The notes: generated by a model from the letters alone, not told the origin. Shown: positions 10,946 to 20,250, counted from the stretch's first letter. The stretch: DNA of 64,000 nt from Aquiluna sp. (GCA_028822985.1 JAPKCK010000003.1:1-64000); one strand, 5' to 3'. Made by a program: numbers and translations.

Positions 10946-11884
10946 CTAATCAACCACCTTTACTATCCTTTGCCGTTTGGACGTCTGTGCCAAAACGATA
11001 CCTACGATTACCACCATACCTCCGAGGGCCTGGGTCAGGCTAATCAGCTCCCCAAGCCACAGTAAGGCGAACATCGCGGCCAGAATCGTCTCCGATGTAG
11101 CCACTACGCCCACCAAAGTCGCCCCCAGGTGACGTAGCGCAAGAAAAGTAAAAGCCATGGGCAGGAAGCTTCCGGCTACCCCTAGCAGGAGGAGCATGAT
11201 CCACAACGGAACTGTTATTCCAGAAAGATTTCCACTCAGGTCTAAGCCGTCGGTCAGGCTTCCGTAGTCAAATTCGTTTAGCCTTGAAAAGGGCAGGTAC
11301 AGCAGGGACGCAATACCCATTCCATACGCCATGGTGACGTTTGTGGGTAAGTGTCGCTGAATTCGCTCCCCGACTATCAGGTGAGTGGTTAGCGAGGCGG
11401 CCGCTCCAAGCGCATAAATAATACCTAGACCGCTAAGTTGACTGTCCCAAATTTGTGCAACGACCGCCAAGCCACCAAGCACCAGCGCAGCTCCAAACCA
11501 AATCTGTTTTTTTACTCGTTCCTTGAAAAAAAGCAACGCAATTATTGGCACCCAAAGTACGGCTGTGTACTCGATGAGCAGTGCGATTCCAACTGGCAGT
11601 AGCACTACCGCCTGCGAGTAGGCCCACTGAAGAGTCCCCACGCCCACAATTCCTAAAAGTAAAAGTCTCGGGATGAGCCGCTTTTCCACCCGTAGATCGG
11701 AACGATTTGCAATGAGCGCCCAGGCAAGTGCGATTAGGCCTGCGGTAACAGACCGAACTAAAACGGCTTGTTCAGGGGTAATACCCGATTGAATTATGAC
11801 TTTGGTGGTGGAGGCATTTAGTCCAAATAAGATTGCGGCACTGGCCGCATAAAGCACGCCGAGCGTAGGGTGTTTTTGAGTCAA
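10946..11884 (-). CDS. EamA/DMT-family transporter
   Basis: A 312-residue protein with about ten predicted membrane helices built from two tandem EamA repeats of five helices each (roughly 8-145 and 155-305). The second repeat contains the family's typical AFTFLALRHLGATLVGVVAT stretch. Drug/metabolite-superfamily members of this sort export or import amino acids, nucleobases or other metabolites. The substrate cannot be read from sequence. It is divergent from msrA, with a 72-base gap that should hold both promoters. Confidence 0.85.
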   Translation of the reverse strand: MTQKHPTLGVLYAASAAILFGLNASTTKVIIQSGITPEQAVLVRSVTAGLIALAWALIANRSDLRVEKRLIPRLLLLGIVGVGTLQWAYSQAVVLLPVGIALLIEYTAVLWVPIIALLFFKERVKKQIWFGAALVLGGLAVVAQIWDSQLSGLGIIYALGAAASLTTHLIVGERIQRHLPTNVTMAYGMGIASLLYLPFSRLNEFDYGSLTDGLDLSGNLSGITVPLWIMLLLLGVAGSFLPMAFTFLALRHLGATLVGVVATSETILAAMFALLWLGELISLTQALGGMVVIVGIVLAQTSKRQRIVKVVD

Positions 11885-11956
11885 TTAGGCTTGTGCCGTA
11901 CCTTTCAAAATGCCAATTGGGAATCAATTGGATGACCTTCTAAGTTTAGGAACATT

Positions 11957-12478
11957 ATGGAAACTTTTGTGCTTGCCGGTGGGTGTTTTTGGTGCCTAGA
12001 TTCAGCTTATGTCCAATTCCGCGGTGTGGGAGAGGTGACCTGCGGTTACACGGGCGGCCACAAGCCCAACCCGAGCTATGAAGATATCTGTAATGGCAAT
12101 ACAGGTCACGCTGAAGTCGTGAATGTCACGTTCGATCCCGATGAGATTTCCTCCGAGCAGATACTGGATATTTTCTTCACTTTGCACGATCCAACTCAGC
12201 TGAATCGCCAGGGAGCTGACGTTGGAGATCAGTATCGATCAGCGATGTTTTATTCGAGCGAAGTCCAAAAGCAAGTTTTTAGCGACGCTGTCGAGAGAGC
12301 CAAGGAAATTTGGGGCGAAAATGTAGTCACCGAAGTCACTCCGTTAGCCGAAAACTTCGAGGCCGAGGATTATCACCAAGATTATTTCGATAAGAACCCC
12401 AACCAGGGCTATTGCCTTGCCGTGGTGGCTCCGAAGGTCTCTAAGGTCAGAGCGAAGTTCACAAGCCTTCTTCGGTAG
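11957..12478 (+). CDS. msrA: Peptide methionine-S-sulfoxide reductase MsrA
   Basis: It reduces the S-epimer of methionine sulfoxide in proteins and free methionine. The nucleophilic Cys is C10 in the family motif GGCFWC, and YHQDYFDKNP near the C-terminal third is the conserved substrate-binding stretch. The 173-residue length is typical. It starts with ATG after GGAAC. The nearby thioredoxin on the opposite strand could be its electron donor, but the family uses general thioredoxins anyway. Confidence 0.95.
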   Translation: METFVLAGGCFWCLDSAYVQFRGVGEVTCGYTGGHKPNPSYEDICNGNTGHAEVVNVTFDPDEISSEQILDIFFTLHDPTQLNRQGADVGDQYRSAMFYSSEVQKQVFSDAVERAKEIWGENVVTEVTPLAENFEAEDYHQDYFDKNPNQGYCLAVVAPKVSKVRAKFTSLLR

Positions 12479-12563
12479 AAAGTTTTCCACAGATTAGTTT
12501 TGGCATCACAATTCTGATTGATCTTTTGCCACACTTTCCAGAATCACAAGGAAAGGCTCATAA

Positions 12564-12968
12564 ATGGCAGAAACTTATACGGCAGTCGGTTTGGTTGCCA
12601 CCACTCCGAGAAGCATCGTCACATCCGAGGGGCTCTCAGTCACTTCATTTCGCTTGGCATCCGGCAGTCGACGATTCGATAAAGATTCGGGTGCATGGGC
12701 CGATGGCGACACTAATTGGTTCACGGTCGTGGCATTTAGGCAACTTGCCGTCAACGCTAGCGAATCTATTGCTAAGGGCGACCGAATCTTCGTTAGCGGT
12801 CGACTAAAGGTGCGCGATTGGGATAACGGCGAGCGCACTGGAACGACAGTTGAAATTGAGGCGGATTGTCTTGGGCACGACCTTTTGTTTGGCACCAGCA
12901 CATTCGAAAGGGTCGCACGTCATAACCAGCAAACTGAAGATTCGGACTCTACGCTTCAGCCCGCATAG
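12564..12968 (+). CDS. Second single-stranded DNA-binding protein (SSB paralogue)
   Basis: A 134-residue OB-fold protein of the SSB family. The core NWFTVVAFRQLAVNASESI and GDRIFVSGRLKVRDWDNGE is clear. The C-terminus ends in DSTLQPA rather than the acidic DDDIPF-type tip that recruits partner proteins in the replicative SSB, so this is probably the accessory paralogue. M. tuberculosis has a similar SSB-like gene, Rv2478c, next to the ettA homologue Rv2477c, the same order as here. Its role is likely in recombination or repair. AAGGCTC precedes the ATG. Confidence 0.85.
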   Translation: MAETYTAVGLVATTPRSIVTSEGLSVTSFRLASGSRRFDKDSGAWADGDTNWFTVVAFRQLAVNASESIAKGDRIFVSGRLKVRDWDNGERTGTTVEIEADCLGHDLLFGTSTFERVARHNQQTEDSDSTLQPA

Positions 12969-12976
12969 AGTTCGAT

Positions 12977-13005
12977 GGGTCTGGCGCCCCCCAAAACCCA
13001 GACCC
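12977..13005 (+). ncRNA. Hairpin with a six-cytosine loop between ssb and ettA
   Basis: GGGTCTGG at 12977-12984 pairs perfectly with CCAGACCC at 12998-13005 around a 13-base loop containing CCCCCC (12987-12992). There is no U-run, so it is not a standard terminator. A C6 loop is the hallmark of the actinobacterial 6C RNA, which has two such hairpins; a weaker CGAA/TTCG stem with loop CCCCTC follows at 13005-13018. I offer 6C-like RNA only as a possibility; it could equally be the 3' end of the ssb transcript or part of an ettA leader. Confidence 0.3.
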
Positions 13006-13007
13006 GA

Positions 13008-13095
13008 ACCCCTCTTCGTCACTTGCAAATTCAAAGGGCAATGCGCTTTTTAGCACTGGGATAAACTCTTCCCAGAGCAAACGACGAAGAGGGGT
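13008..13095 (+). promoter_or_regulatory. Long inverted repeat in the ettA leader
   Basis: The 13 bases at 13008-13020 (ACCCCTCTTCGTC) are perfectly complementary to 13083-13095, and four more pairs (TTGC/GCAA) continue the stem after two mismatches. Nested inside is a second hairpin, CTGGGA (13056-13061) with TCCCAG (13070-13075). The whole structure lies 31 bases before the ettA start. A 29-codon ORF beginning at ATG 12975 and ending at TAA 13064 runs through it. The arrangement looks like a structured regulatory leader; the mechanism is not established. Confidence 0.35.
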
Positions 13096-13126
13096 CTCCC
13101 TCTTCCAAATTGGATGGGCATTTTTC

Positions 13127-14809
13127 TTGGCTGAATTTATTTACCAAATGAACAAGGCGCGTAAAGCGCACGGCGACAAAGTTATTCTTGACGATGTAAC
13201 ACTCGCGTTTTATCCGGGTGCGAAAATCGGGGTTGTTGGACCGAACGGTGCAGGTAAATCCTCTGTTCTAAAAATCATGGCTGGTTTGGACAACCCTTCG
13301 AACGGAGAAGCTCGACTGGCACCCGATGCGACTGTTGGCATCTTGATGCAGGAGCCGGCGCTAAACGAAGAGAAGACGGTCCTTGGAAACGTGCAGGAGG
13401 CCGCTGCCGAAACCATTGCTCAGATTGAGCGATTTAATGAAATTAGCGCTGAGCTTGCTAGCCCAGACGCCGACTACGACACCCTTTTGGCGGAAATGGG
13501 AACACTTCAGGAGCAGATAGACGCTTCCGATGGCTGGGATCTTGAGAATCAACTCGAGCAGGCCATGGATGCGCTTCGCTGCCCACCCGGGGACACTCCG
13601 GTAACTAACCTTTCGGGTGGCGAAAGGCGAAGAGTTGCTTTGTGCAAGCTTTTGCTGCAAAAGCCGGACCTGCTTCTACTTGATGAGCCGACGAACCACT
13701 TGGACGCTGAGAGTGTTTTGTGGCTCGAACAGCACCTAGCGCAATACGCGGGCGCAGTGCTCGCGGTCACCCACGATAGGTACTTCCTAGACAACGTTGC
13801 CCAATGGATTCTCGAGCTGGACCGCGGTCGCGCTTACCCGTATGAGGGTAATTATTCGACATATTTGGAAAAGAAGCAGGAGAGGCTGCAGGTTGCCGGC
13901 AAGAAGGACGCCAAATTGTCCAAGCGACTTGCCGACGAGCTTGAATGGGTTAGATCAAGCCCCAAGGCCAAGCAAACAAAGTCGAAGGCCAGGCTTTCAA
14001 GATATGAGGAAATGGCTGCAGAAGCGGACAAGACTAGAAAGCTAGATTTCGAGGAAATTCAAATTCCGCCGGGGCCAAGGCTTGGCGACATAGTCATTGA
14101 GTCCAAGAAAATCTCCAAGGGGTTCGAGGACAGGCCGCTTTTCAGCGACTTGAGCTTCACCTTGCCTAGAAATGGAATAGTTGGAATTATCGGCCCGAAC
14201 GGTGTCGGTAAATCAACTTTGTTTAAGTGCATAACTGGCATGCATCAGATTGACGACGGGGATCTCAAGATTGGTGAGACCGTTTCGATCAGCTACGTAG
14301 ACCAGTCTCGAGAAGGTATCGATCCGAATAAGTCACTCTGGGAGGTTGTATCCGGAGGGCTGGATTACATCCGGGTTGGACAAGTTGAAATGCCATCCAG
14401 GGCCTACGTTGCAGCTTTTGGGTTCAAGGGCGCCGACCAACAAAAGAAAGCCGGGGTCCTATCGGGTGGCGAGAGGAATCGACTGAACCTAGCCTTGACA
14501 CTGAAGAAAGGTGGAAATCTCCTCCTCCTTGACGAGCCGACAAACGACCTCGATGTCGAAACTTTGTCATCTTTGGAAAATGCGCTTCTAGAATTCCCTG
14601 GTTGCGCCGTTGTGATCACTCACGATCGTTGGTTCCTGGACCGGGTGGCCACGCACATTTTGGCTCACGAGGGGACAGACGAAAAGCCAGATAATTGGCA
14701 CTGGTTTGAGGGCAACTTCGACTCATACGAGGAAAACAAGATCAAGCGATTGGGCCCGGACGCTGCTAAGCCTCACCGATCCACCTATCGCAGGCTTACC
14801 AGAGACTAG
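13127..14809 (+). CDS. ettA: ABC-F protein EttA (energy-dependent translational throttle)
   Basis: A 560-residue protein with two ATP-binding cassettes and no membrane domain. The first has Walker A GPNGAGKSS (38-46), signature LSGGERRR and Walker B LLLLDEPTNHLD. The second has Walker A GPNGVGKST, signature LSGGERNR and LLLLDEPTNDLD. The linker and the start MAEFIYQMNKARK match EttA, which binds the ribosomal E site and gates entry into elongation according to ATP/ADP. The start is TTG at 13127 with only a weak ribosome binding site, and its leader is structured. M. tuberculosis Rv2477c is the counterpart and is next to the same SSB paralogue. Confidence 0.93.
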   Translation: MAEFIYQMNKARKAHGDKVILDDVTLAFYPGAKIGVVGPNGAGKSSVLKIMAGLDNPSNGEARLAPDATVGILMQEPALNEEKTVLGNVQEAAAETIAQIERFNEISAELASPDADYDTLLAEMGTLQEQIDASDGWDLENQLEQAMDALRCPPGDTPVTNLSGGERRRVALCKLLLQKPDLLLLDEPTNHLDAESVLWLEQHLAQYAGAVLAVTHDRYFLDNVAQWILELDRGRAYPYEGNYSTYLEKKQERLQVAGKKDAKLSKRLADELEWVRSSPKAKQTKSKARLSRYEEMAAEADKTRKLDFEEIQIPPGPRLGDIVIESKKISKGFEDRPLFSDLSFTLPRNGIVGIIGPNGVGKSTLFKCITGMHQIDDGDLKIGETVSISYVDQSREGIDPNKSLWEVVSGGLDYIRVGQVEMPSRAYVAAFGFKGADQQKKAGVLSGGERNRLNLALTLKKGGNLLLLDEPTNDLDVETLSSLENALLEFPGCAVVITHDRWFLDRVATHILAHEGTDEKPDNWHWFEGNFDSYEENKIKRLGPDAAKPHRSTYRRLTRD

Positions 14810-15684
14810 GAAAGCTCTGGAATCCTCAGCATTCCTTCTTGCGCGACAGATGCAACTAGGCTCCCGCTTCTGTTGAAAATTTGCCCGAGTGCCAGCCCGC
14901 GGCTGTTTTGCGCAGCGGGAGAGTGCTGAACGTAAAGCAGCCAGTCACTGAAGTCTGGCTTCTCGTGAAACCACATTGCGTGATCCAGGCTTGCTGAACT
15001 AAGACCTTTGTGCGCCCAGCTAACGCCGTGGCGCCTCATTATTGACTCGAGTATCGAATAGTCGCTTGCATAAGCCAGGCTCGCCACTTCTATGCCTTCA
15101 TCAGCGGGCAGCTCCGATATGGGCTTGAACCATACGCACTGCTTAGCTGACTGCTCTTTAGCTGCAGATAGATAAATTGGTTCACCTGCGTGCCGAAGGT
15201 CAAACGGCCGCGCTTTGGCCCAGTAATTCGTTATCGGGTGATCGAAGTTTGAAAGAATTGACGCTGCGGAAGGAAGAGTCTCCGGTGCGGGCAGGTTTTC
15301 GGGCATTGAGTCCGAGTGGGTCATACCGGCACTTGAATCCTGGAAAGACGCAATCATTGAAAATATGGCCTTACCCTCTTGGCTGGCCTGAACACGGCGG
15401 GCCGAAAAGCTGCGACCATCTCTAAGGATGTCAACTTCGAACTCAATCGGCTTTGTCACGTCCCCCGGGCGCAAGAAGTAACTGTGGAGGCTGTGGACCG
15501 GACGCCCAGGCTCAAGCGTCCTAGTGGCAGCGACTAGGGACTGTGATAAAACTTGTCCGCCAAAAACTCTGCCATGTGGCATCCATTGGGTTTGACCGAG
15601 AAAAGTAGTCGGGCTCTGCTGTTCAAGGTCCAAGATTCGAACTAAATCCGCCACTGGGTCCTGTGGAATAACTGAATCTTGCAT
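14806..15684 (-). CDS. tesB: Acyl-CoA thioesterase II
   Basis: A 292-residue double-hotdog protein matching TesB: the N-terminal half contains GQTQWMPHGRVFGGQVLSQSL and HSLHSYFLRPGD, and the C-terminal half SLDHAMWFHEK with the conserved Asp and the region SRGLALGQIFNRSG. It hydrolyses medium- and long-chain acyl-CoA to free fatty acid and CoA. It converges on ettA with a four-base overlap of the stop codons. Its divergent neighbour at 15722 is uncharacterised. Confidence 0.92.
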   Translation of the reverse strand: MQDSVIPQDPVADLVRILDLEQQSPTTFLGQTQWMPHGRVFGGQVLSQSLVAATRTLEPGRPVHSLHSYFLRPGDVTKPIEFEVDILRDGRSFSARRVQASQEGKAIFSMIASFQDSSAGMTHSDSMPENLPAPETLPSAASILSNFDHPITNYWAKARPFDLRHAGEPIYLSAAKEQSAKQCVWFKPISELPADEGIEVASLAYASDYSILESIMRRHGVSWAHKGLSSASLDHAMWFHEKPDFSDWLLYVQHSPAAQNSRGLALGQIFNRSGSLVASVAQEGMLRIPELS

Positions 15685-15721
15685 AAAAACCTTCTCTCAT
15701 TGACTAGTTTAGGAGTTGACC

Positions 15722-16381
15722 ATGGATAAAAATCTCTCCTTTCAGGACCCGAATGACCTTGTCGATCTCGCAGGTTATCTAAAAAGAGCATTGCGTTTAG
15801 ACAGCGCCGGCGCAGTTAGGCTGCGTGCCTTTGGGTCTGTGCTAGCAATTTACGTCAGCCCCATTTATGCCGGATCTTTGTTGGGCGACGGGCTCACGGT
15901 CATTGGACTCAGAACCCTCAACCTCACTTCCGAAAACGAGCTTGACTCACTTTTTACAATCGAAGACCTACTGGCAGCGGTGGAAAAGAGCATCGAGAAC
16001 GAAGGGCTGTTTTTGGCGCCACCTAAAGCTGCTGCCAGGGTTGGCTGGGCCGGCATTTCTCCGCCACGCCAAGGCTGGGTGCGTGCGGGCGAAGTTGAAC
16101 AAGTGAAAATTTCCGCTTGGGCAAAGGACGGCATTGCCGCCGTGGCCGAAGCTCTTCCTGAGAGTATCGGAAGCGCTATTGCCGCGAGGGTAAGACTTCA
16201 GATCTGGGGTAAAGCAGTAGGAATTGAGCACAATTTTCCAGCTGGCTCAGCCTTTGCTATGGCTGGGTTGGGATTCATGCAAAAAGGTATTCCCGTAAAG
16301 GTATACAGGGCCCATGGCTGGATCCGGCTCAGTAGCGACTTTGGTCACGTGATAGCCAAGGAAAGCTTCAGGTTTTCCTAG
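15722..16381 (+). CDS. Uncharacterised actinobacterial protein, 219 residues
   Basis: I choose ATG 15722 because AGGAG lies six bases before it; a TTG two codons upstream would extend the frame by two residues. No signal peptide or membrane helix is predicted; it is a mixed alpha/beta-looking soluble protein with two halves that both contain glycine-rich hydrophobic stretches. I do not recognise a family with confidence. It lies between tesB (divergent) and glbO (convergent, stop codons overlapping by four bases). Confidence 0.75.
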   Translation: MDKNLSFQDPNDLVDLAGYLKRALRLDSAGAVRLRAFGSVLAIYVSPIYAGSLLGDGLTVIGLRTLNLTSENELDSLFTIEDLLAAVEKSIENEGLFLAPPKAAARVGWAGISPPRQGWVRAGEVEQVKISAWAKDGIAAVAEALPESIGSAIAARVRLQIWGKAVGIEHNFPAGSAFAMAGLGFMQKGIPVKVYRAHGWIRLSSDFGHVIAKESFRFS

Positions 16382-16755
16382 TCCTCGAACGTGTTTAGCA
16401 TCGAGTGAGCGGCCCGCTCCAAATAGTCCCAGAGCTCGTCTCTATCCATCTCAGAAATCGAGAGCGCCTTCACTGCAAGTTCCATATGCATTAGCCAGGC
16501 ATGTTTTGCAGCGGGGTTTATCTTGAAACCGTTGTGACGCATTCTCAGCCTCGGATGACCTCGGGTCTCTTGGTAGGTAGTCGGGCCTCCCCAGTACTGC
16601 TCCAAAAATAGTTGCAACCTGATTCGCGCGGGCTCCAGGTCTTCCTCTGGATACATGGGTTTAAGTATTGGATCGGTTGCGACCCCTTTGTAGAAGGCGC
16701 GGGTGAGCTGCTCAAAAATTGGCTGGCCGCCAACTCGCTGATAGAAATCTTGCAA
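16378..16755 (-). CDS. glbO: Group II truncated haemoglobin (trHbO type)
   Basis: A 125-residue 2-on-2 globin. The sequence has the group II pattern: YQRVGGQPIFEQLTRAFYKGV at the N-terminus, the tyrosine-rich QYWGGPTTYQE E-F region, GHPRLRMRHNGFKI with the proximal His, and the group-specific Trp in AKHAWLMHM. These proteins bind oxygen and are thought to serve oxygen chemistry or detoxification. M. tuberculosis glbO (Rv2470) lies in the same gene neighbourhood. It starts one base after the mscS gene stop, so the two are probably cotranscribed. Confidence 0.93.
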   Translation of the reverse strand: MQDFYQRVGGQPIFEQLTRAFYKGVATDPILKPMYPEEDLEPARIRLQLFLEQYWGGPTTYQETRGHPRLRMRHNGFKINPAAKHAWLMHMELAVKALSISEMDRDELWDYLERAAHSMLNTFED

Positions 16756-17616
16756 TTACTTCGCCAGATTTATTTTGCTTGCACGAAGTAGGCCGATATT
16801 TTGTTTATCAAAGGCTTGCTTACAACGCTTTCTCAGCTCTCTTGAAACCGCCCACTGACGATTAGGAAGAGTCCTTATTGAAACTCGGATAACAAACTGC
16901 TCACCGGAAACGTGCTGCATTCCCCACATGTCGGCATCTGCAATCATGTCGCTGCTCCACTGCTTAGACTTACGCATTTCGTCAGCGGTCGTTTGTATAA
17001 TGCCCTGAACTTGATCAACATCATTGTCGTACGCAAATGGGAAGTCCAGAAGAGCGGCTGCCCACTCCTGTGAGGCGTTACCCACCTGAATAATCTCGCC
17101 ATTTCTTACAAACCACAGTGTTCCGTGAATGTCTCGAACTTCGGTAACCCTCAGGCCCACACGTTCCACTTCTCCGGATACATCGCCAATTTCGACCCAG
17201 TCACCAACTCCATACTGATCTTCGAAGACTATGAAGATTCCGGAGAGGATGTCCTTCACTAACGACTGGGCACCAAAGCCAATAGCCGCACCTAAAACGG
17301 TCGATACGGCAATTAATGCCCCTACGTTAATTCCAAGTTCGCTAAGAATCATCACTAGCGCGGTGATCGCGATTGCCCAGGTTGTGAAGTTATCGAGGAC
17401 TGTAGCGATGGTCCTAGTTCGCTGCGTGAGTCGTTGTTCCACCATCAGGTCGTCCAGGCGATCATTCTTCTTGACGCGCTGAACTCCCGAGATAATGGTC
17501 CTAACAATTCTCTTCGATGCCACCTTCAGCAGCACACGCAGCACGACAGCTGCCGCGAGGATAATCACGATGGATACCAGAGCGGACCATTCGGTCATGA
17601 ATTCGGTAAAGGTCAT
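16756..17616 (-). CDS. MscS-family small-conductance mechanosensitive channel
   Basis: A 286-residue protein with three N-terminal membrane helices (about 10-30, 67-87 and 93-115, the last being the Gly/Ala-rich pore helix GALIAVSTVLGAAIGFGAQ) followed by the cytoplasmic beta domain with FIVFEDQYGVGDWVEIGDVSGEVERVG. It opens on membrane tension and releases osmolytes under hypo-osmotic shock. It sits directly between pepN (one-base spacing) and glbO on the same strand. Confidence 0.9.
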   Translation of the reverse strand: MTFTEFMTEWSALVSIVIILAAAVVLRVLLKVASKRIVRTIISGVQRVKKNDRLDDLMVEQRLTQRTRTIATVLDNFTTWAIAITALVMILSELGINVGALIAVSTVLGAAIGFGAQSLVKDILSGIFIVFEDQYGVGDWVEIGDVSGEVERVGLRVTEVRDIHGTLWFVRNGEIIQVGNASQEWAAALLDFPFAYDNDVDQVQGIIQTTADEMRKSKQWSSDMIADADMWGMQHVSGEQFVIRVSIRTLPNRQWAVSRELRKRCKQAFDKQNIGLLRASKINLAK

Positions 17617-20175
17617 TTAGTTCTCCTCTTGGTCTTTGGCTTGGGCTTTTATTCCACGTTCCAGACCAGCCAGATTTTCCACCAGCGTCCTTCTAAACGC
17701 GGGCTTTGACTGGGCGAAGCTTGAATCAATGAGTTCTTTGGTCTTGTCGGCGAGGCTTTTATTTGCCAGGGCGATTGGGTAGAGATTAGTCAACAAGTAA
17801 GAGGCAATCTGGTAACTCCGCTCCTCCCAGATTCTTTGGGCTATCAACATGTACTTGTCGGCGTATATTTCGAGCAACTTGGTGTCGGAGACTCGTCCGA
17901 AACTAGAAGAGGCGGAGCTAATCAGCGTATTCGAGTACTCGGTGCGCTCTGTCAGCTCCGTCCAAGCCTTTAGCTTCGCCTCTGGAGTTGAGATAGCTGC
18001 CAACGCTGCGGCTGCAAACTTTTTGCCGTTTGCCGTGTTGTCCTGGGCCAGTTCGGTCGCTATTCGGTCTGGGTCGGCGCGATTGCCGACCGCCAGTCCG
18101 AGCAGAATCTCCCATCGCAAGTCTCCGTTGACTATTAGGCCTGTGAGCGCTTTGTGTCCGGATACTAGACCCTCTAGCCAGTCGAGTTGTTTGGAATTGG
18201 TTGCGAACTGAGCGACGAATTTCGCAAACTGCAGCTGGTTATCGCTCCCGGCCTGTGCAGCCTCTGCCAGCGAGATCAGCGAGTCCGCTATGTGTTCAAC
18301 TGTCTCTGCTCGTTTATCTTCCGAAACGTAAAGCGTCGCTGTTGTTACTAGTTGTCGCAGCAGTGTCGTGACGGTAGTGGACTCAGTTTCACTGCCAATG
18401 TGGTCTAGCACCAACTGAATGAAGTCTCTCGGCTTCGCCTCGGCGTCTCTGGTGGTGTCCCAAGCCGCCGACCAAATCATTGTTCTTGCAAGCGAGTCAG
18501 AGATCTCAGATAAGTTCTCGAGTGCTACTGCCCATGAGCCGTCGTCCAGTCGAATTTTTGCGTAGGCAAGGTCCTTGTCATTTATTAGTATCAGGGCCGG
18601 CCTTATCTCACCCAGTAACTGTGAGACGGATGTCACGGGACCCGCAACATCGATTTCAATCTCGCCACTACGCTCAAGTCGACCACCGACAAGCTGAAAC
18701 ATTCCGACTCCCAATCGGTGAGGACGAAGGTATGGGTAGTCAGCAATCGCCGTTTGGATGATGTCAAACTTGGTGAACTTGCCCTCTTTATCAACTTCGA
18801 TGTCAGGACGAAGAGTGTTTACGCCGGCAGTTTCTAGCCAAAGCGATGACCATTCTGTTAGATCGCGGCCGCTCTCGGCCTCGAGCTCAAGGAGCAGGTC
18901 CTTTAATTCGGTGTTTTTCCACTGGTGTTTTTTGAAATAGTTACCAACACCACGCATGAACGAGTCTTGACCGACCCATGCGACGAGCTGCTTTAGAACC
19001 GAGGCTCCCTTTGCGTAGGTAATGCCATCAAAATTCACTTGAACGTCCTCGAGATCGTTTATCTCGGCGACAATCGGGTGAGTTGATGGCAGCTGGTCCT
19101 GCCGATATGCCCAGCTTTTTTCTAGGGACGCAAAAGTAGTCCAGGCTTCCGTCCACTCGGTTGCTTCTGCGGTTGCGAGGGTAGAGACATATTCGGCGAA
19201 GCTCTCGTTTAGCCACAGATCGTTCCACCAGACCATGGTCACCAGGTCTCCGAACCACATGTGGGCAAGCTCGTGCAAAATTGTGACTACCCGTCGCTCT
19301 CTGACCGCGTCGGTAACAGCGGATCTAAAAATGTAGCTCTCCGTGAAAGTAACTGCGCCAGCATTCTCCATCGCTCCGGCATTGAAATCTGGCACCCAAA
19401 GCTGGTCGTACTTGTCAAACGGGTAGGGATAATCAAAAAGGTTCTCGAAGTAAGTGAAGCCGGCTTTGGTCTTGTCGAAGATGTAGTCCGGATCCATAAA
19501 CGTTGCCAGTGAACCTCGGCAGAAGACTCCAAGTGGAACCACCTGTCCGTTCGACGAAACTAGTTCGTCGCGCCAGACGGTGTACGGTCCAGCTACTAAG
19601 GCCGTAATGTAGCTGGAAATTCTCGGGGTAGGCGCGAATTCCCAGCGAGCCAGCCCCTCACCAATTGGCAGTGGTTCCGGAGTGGTGGAGTTTGAAATCA
19701 TTTGCCAGTTTTGGCTACCGGTGACCCTGAATTCGAAACTAGCTTTTAGGTCCGGCTGCTCGAATACGGCGAACATACGACGAGAGTCAGGCACCTCAAA
19801 TTGGGTGTAGAAATAAACCTCGTTGTCCACTGGATCGACGAACCGGTGCAAGCCTTCGCCGCTATTTGAATAGGTTCCGTGAGCTTTTACTGTGAGAAGG
19901 TTTTCGTGTTTCAGGTTCGGCAGGGTGATCCGGGTGCCATCGGAATACTTAGAAGGATCGAGATTTTGTCCATTTAGCTCTATTGATTCAACAGATGCAG
20001 TAATCGCATCAATAAATGTTTCTTCGCCCTCTTTGCTGCAACTAAATCGCACGATCGAGACATAGGAAAAGACCTCCGCATCCTCTGTCAAATTGACTTC
20101 AACGATGTAAGAGTCAACATCGAGCATCTTAGATCTTGCTTGCGCTTCTAGGCGAGTGAGATTTTCCCCTGGCAT
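17617..20175 (-). CDS. pepN: Aminopeptidase N, M1 family
   Basis: An 852-residue cytoplasmic zinc aminopeptidase that removes N-terminal residues from peptides. The exopeptidase motif GAMENAG and the zinc site HELAHMWFGD, completed by the Glu of WLNESFAEY 19 residues later, are intact. The C-terminal half matches the ERAP1-like domain of actinobacterial PepN. In M. tuberculosis pepN (Rv2467) is close to glbO, as here. The ATG at 20175 begins MPGENLTRLEA, a normal start for the actinobacterial type. Confidence 0.95.
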   Translation of the reverse strand: MPGENLTRLEAQARSKMLDVDSYIVEVNLTEDAEVFSYVSIVRFSCSKEGEETFIDAITASVESIELNGQNLDPSKYSDGTRITLPNLKHENLLTVKAHGTYSNSGEGLHRFVDPVDNEVYFYTQFEVPDSRRMFAVFEQPDLKASFEFRVTGSQNWQMISNSTTPEPLPIGEGLARWEFAPTPRISSYITALVAGPYTVWRDELVSSNGQVVPLGVFCRGSLATFMDPDYIFDKTKAGFTYFENLFDYPYPFDKYDQLWVPDFNAGAMENAGAVTFTESYIFRSAVTDAVRERRVVTILHELAHMWFGDLVTMVWWNDLWLNESFAEYVSTLATAEATEWTEAWTTFASLEKSWAYRQDQLPSTHPIVAEINDLEDVQVNFDGITYAKGASVLKQLVAWVGQDSFMRGVGNYFKKHQWKNTELKDLLLELEAESGRDLTEWSSLWLETAGVNTLRPDIEVDKEGKFTKFDIIQTAIADYPYLRPHRLGVGMFQLVGGRLERSGEIEIDVAGPVTSVSQLLGEIRPALILINDKDLAYAKIRLDDGSWAVALENLSEISDSLARTMIWSAAWDTTRDAEAKPRDFIQLVLDHIGSETESTTVTTLLRQLVTTATLYVSEDKRAETVEHIADSLISLAEAAQAGSDNQLQFAKFVAQFATNSKQLDWLEGLVSGHKALTGLIVNGDLRWEILLGLAVGNRADPDRIATELAQDNTANGKKFAAAALAAISTPEAKLKAWTELTERTEYSNTLISSASSSFGRVSDTKLLEIYADKYMLIAQRIWEERSYQIASYLLTNLYPIALANKSLADKTKELIDSSFAQSKPAFRRTLVENLAGLERGIKAQAKDQEEN

Positions 20176-20250
20176 TTTTTCTCCATTAAGTCTTTGTTTC
20201 TAAACAGCCTAGATGCTTTTTTACCTCAAACTCTGGGCAATAATTGATTT

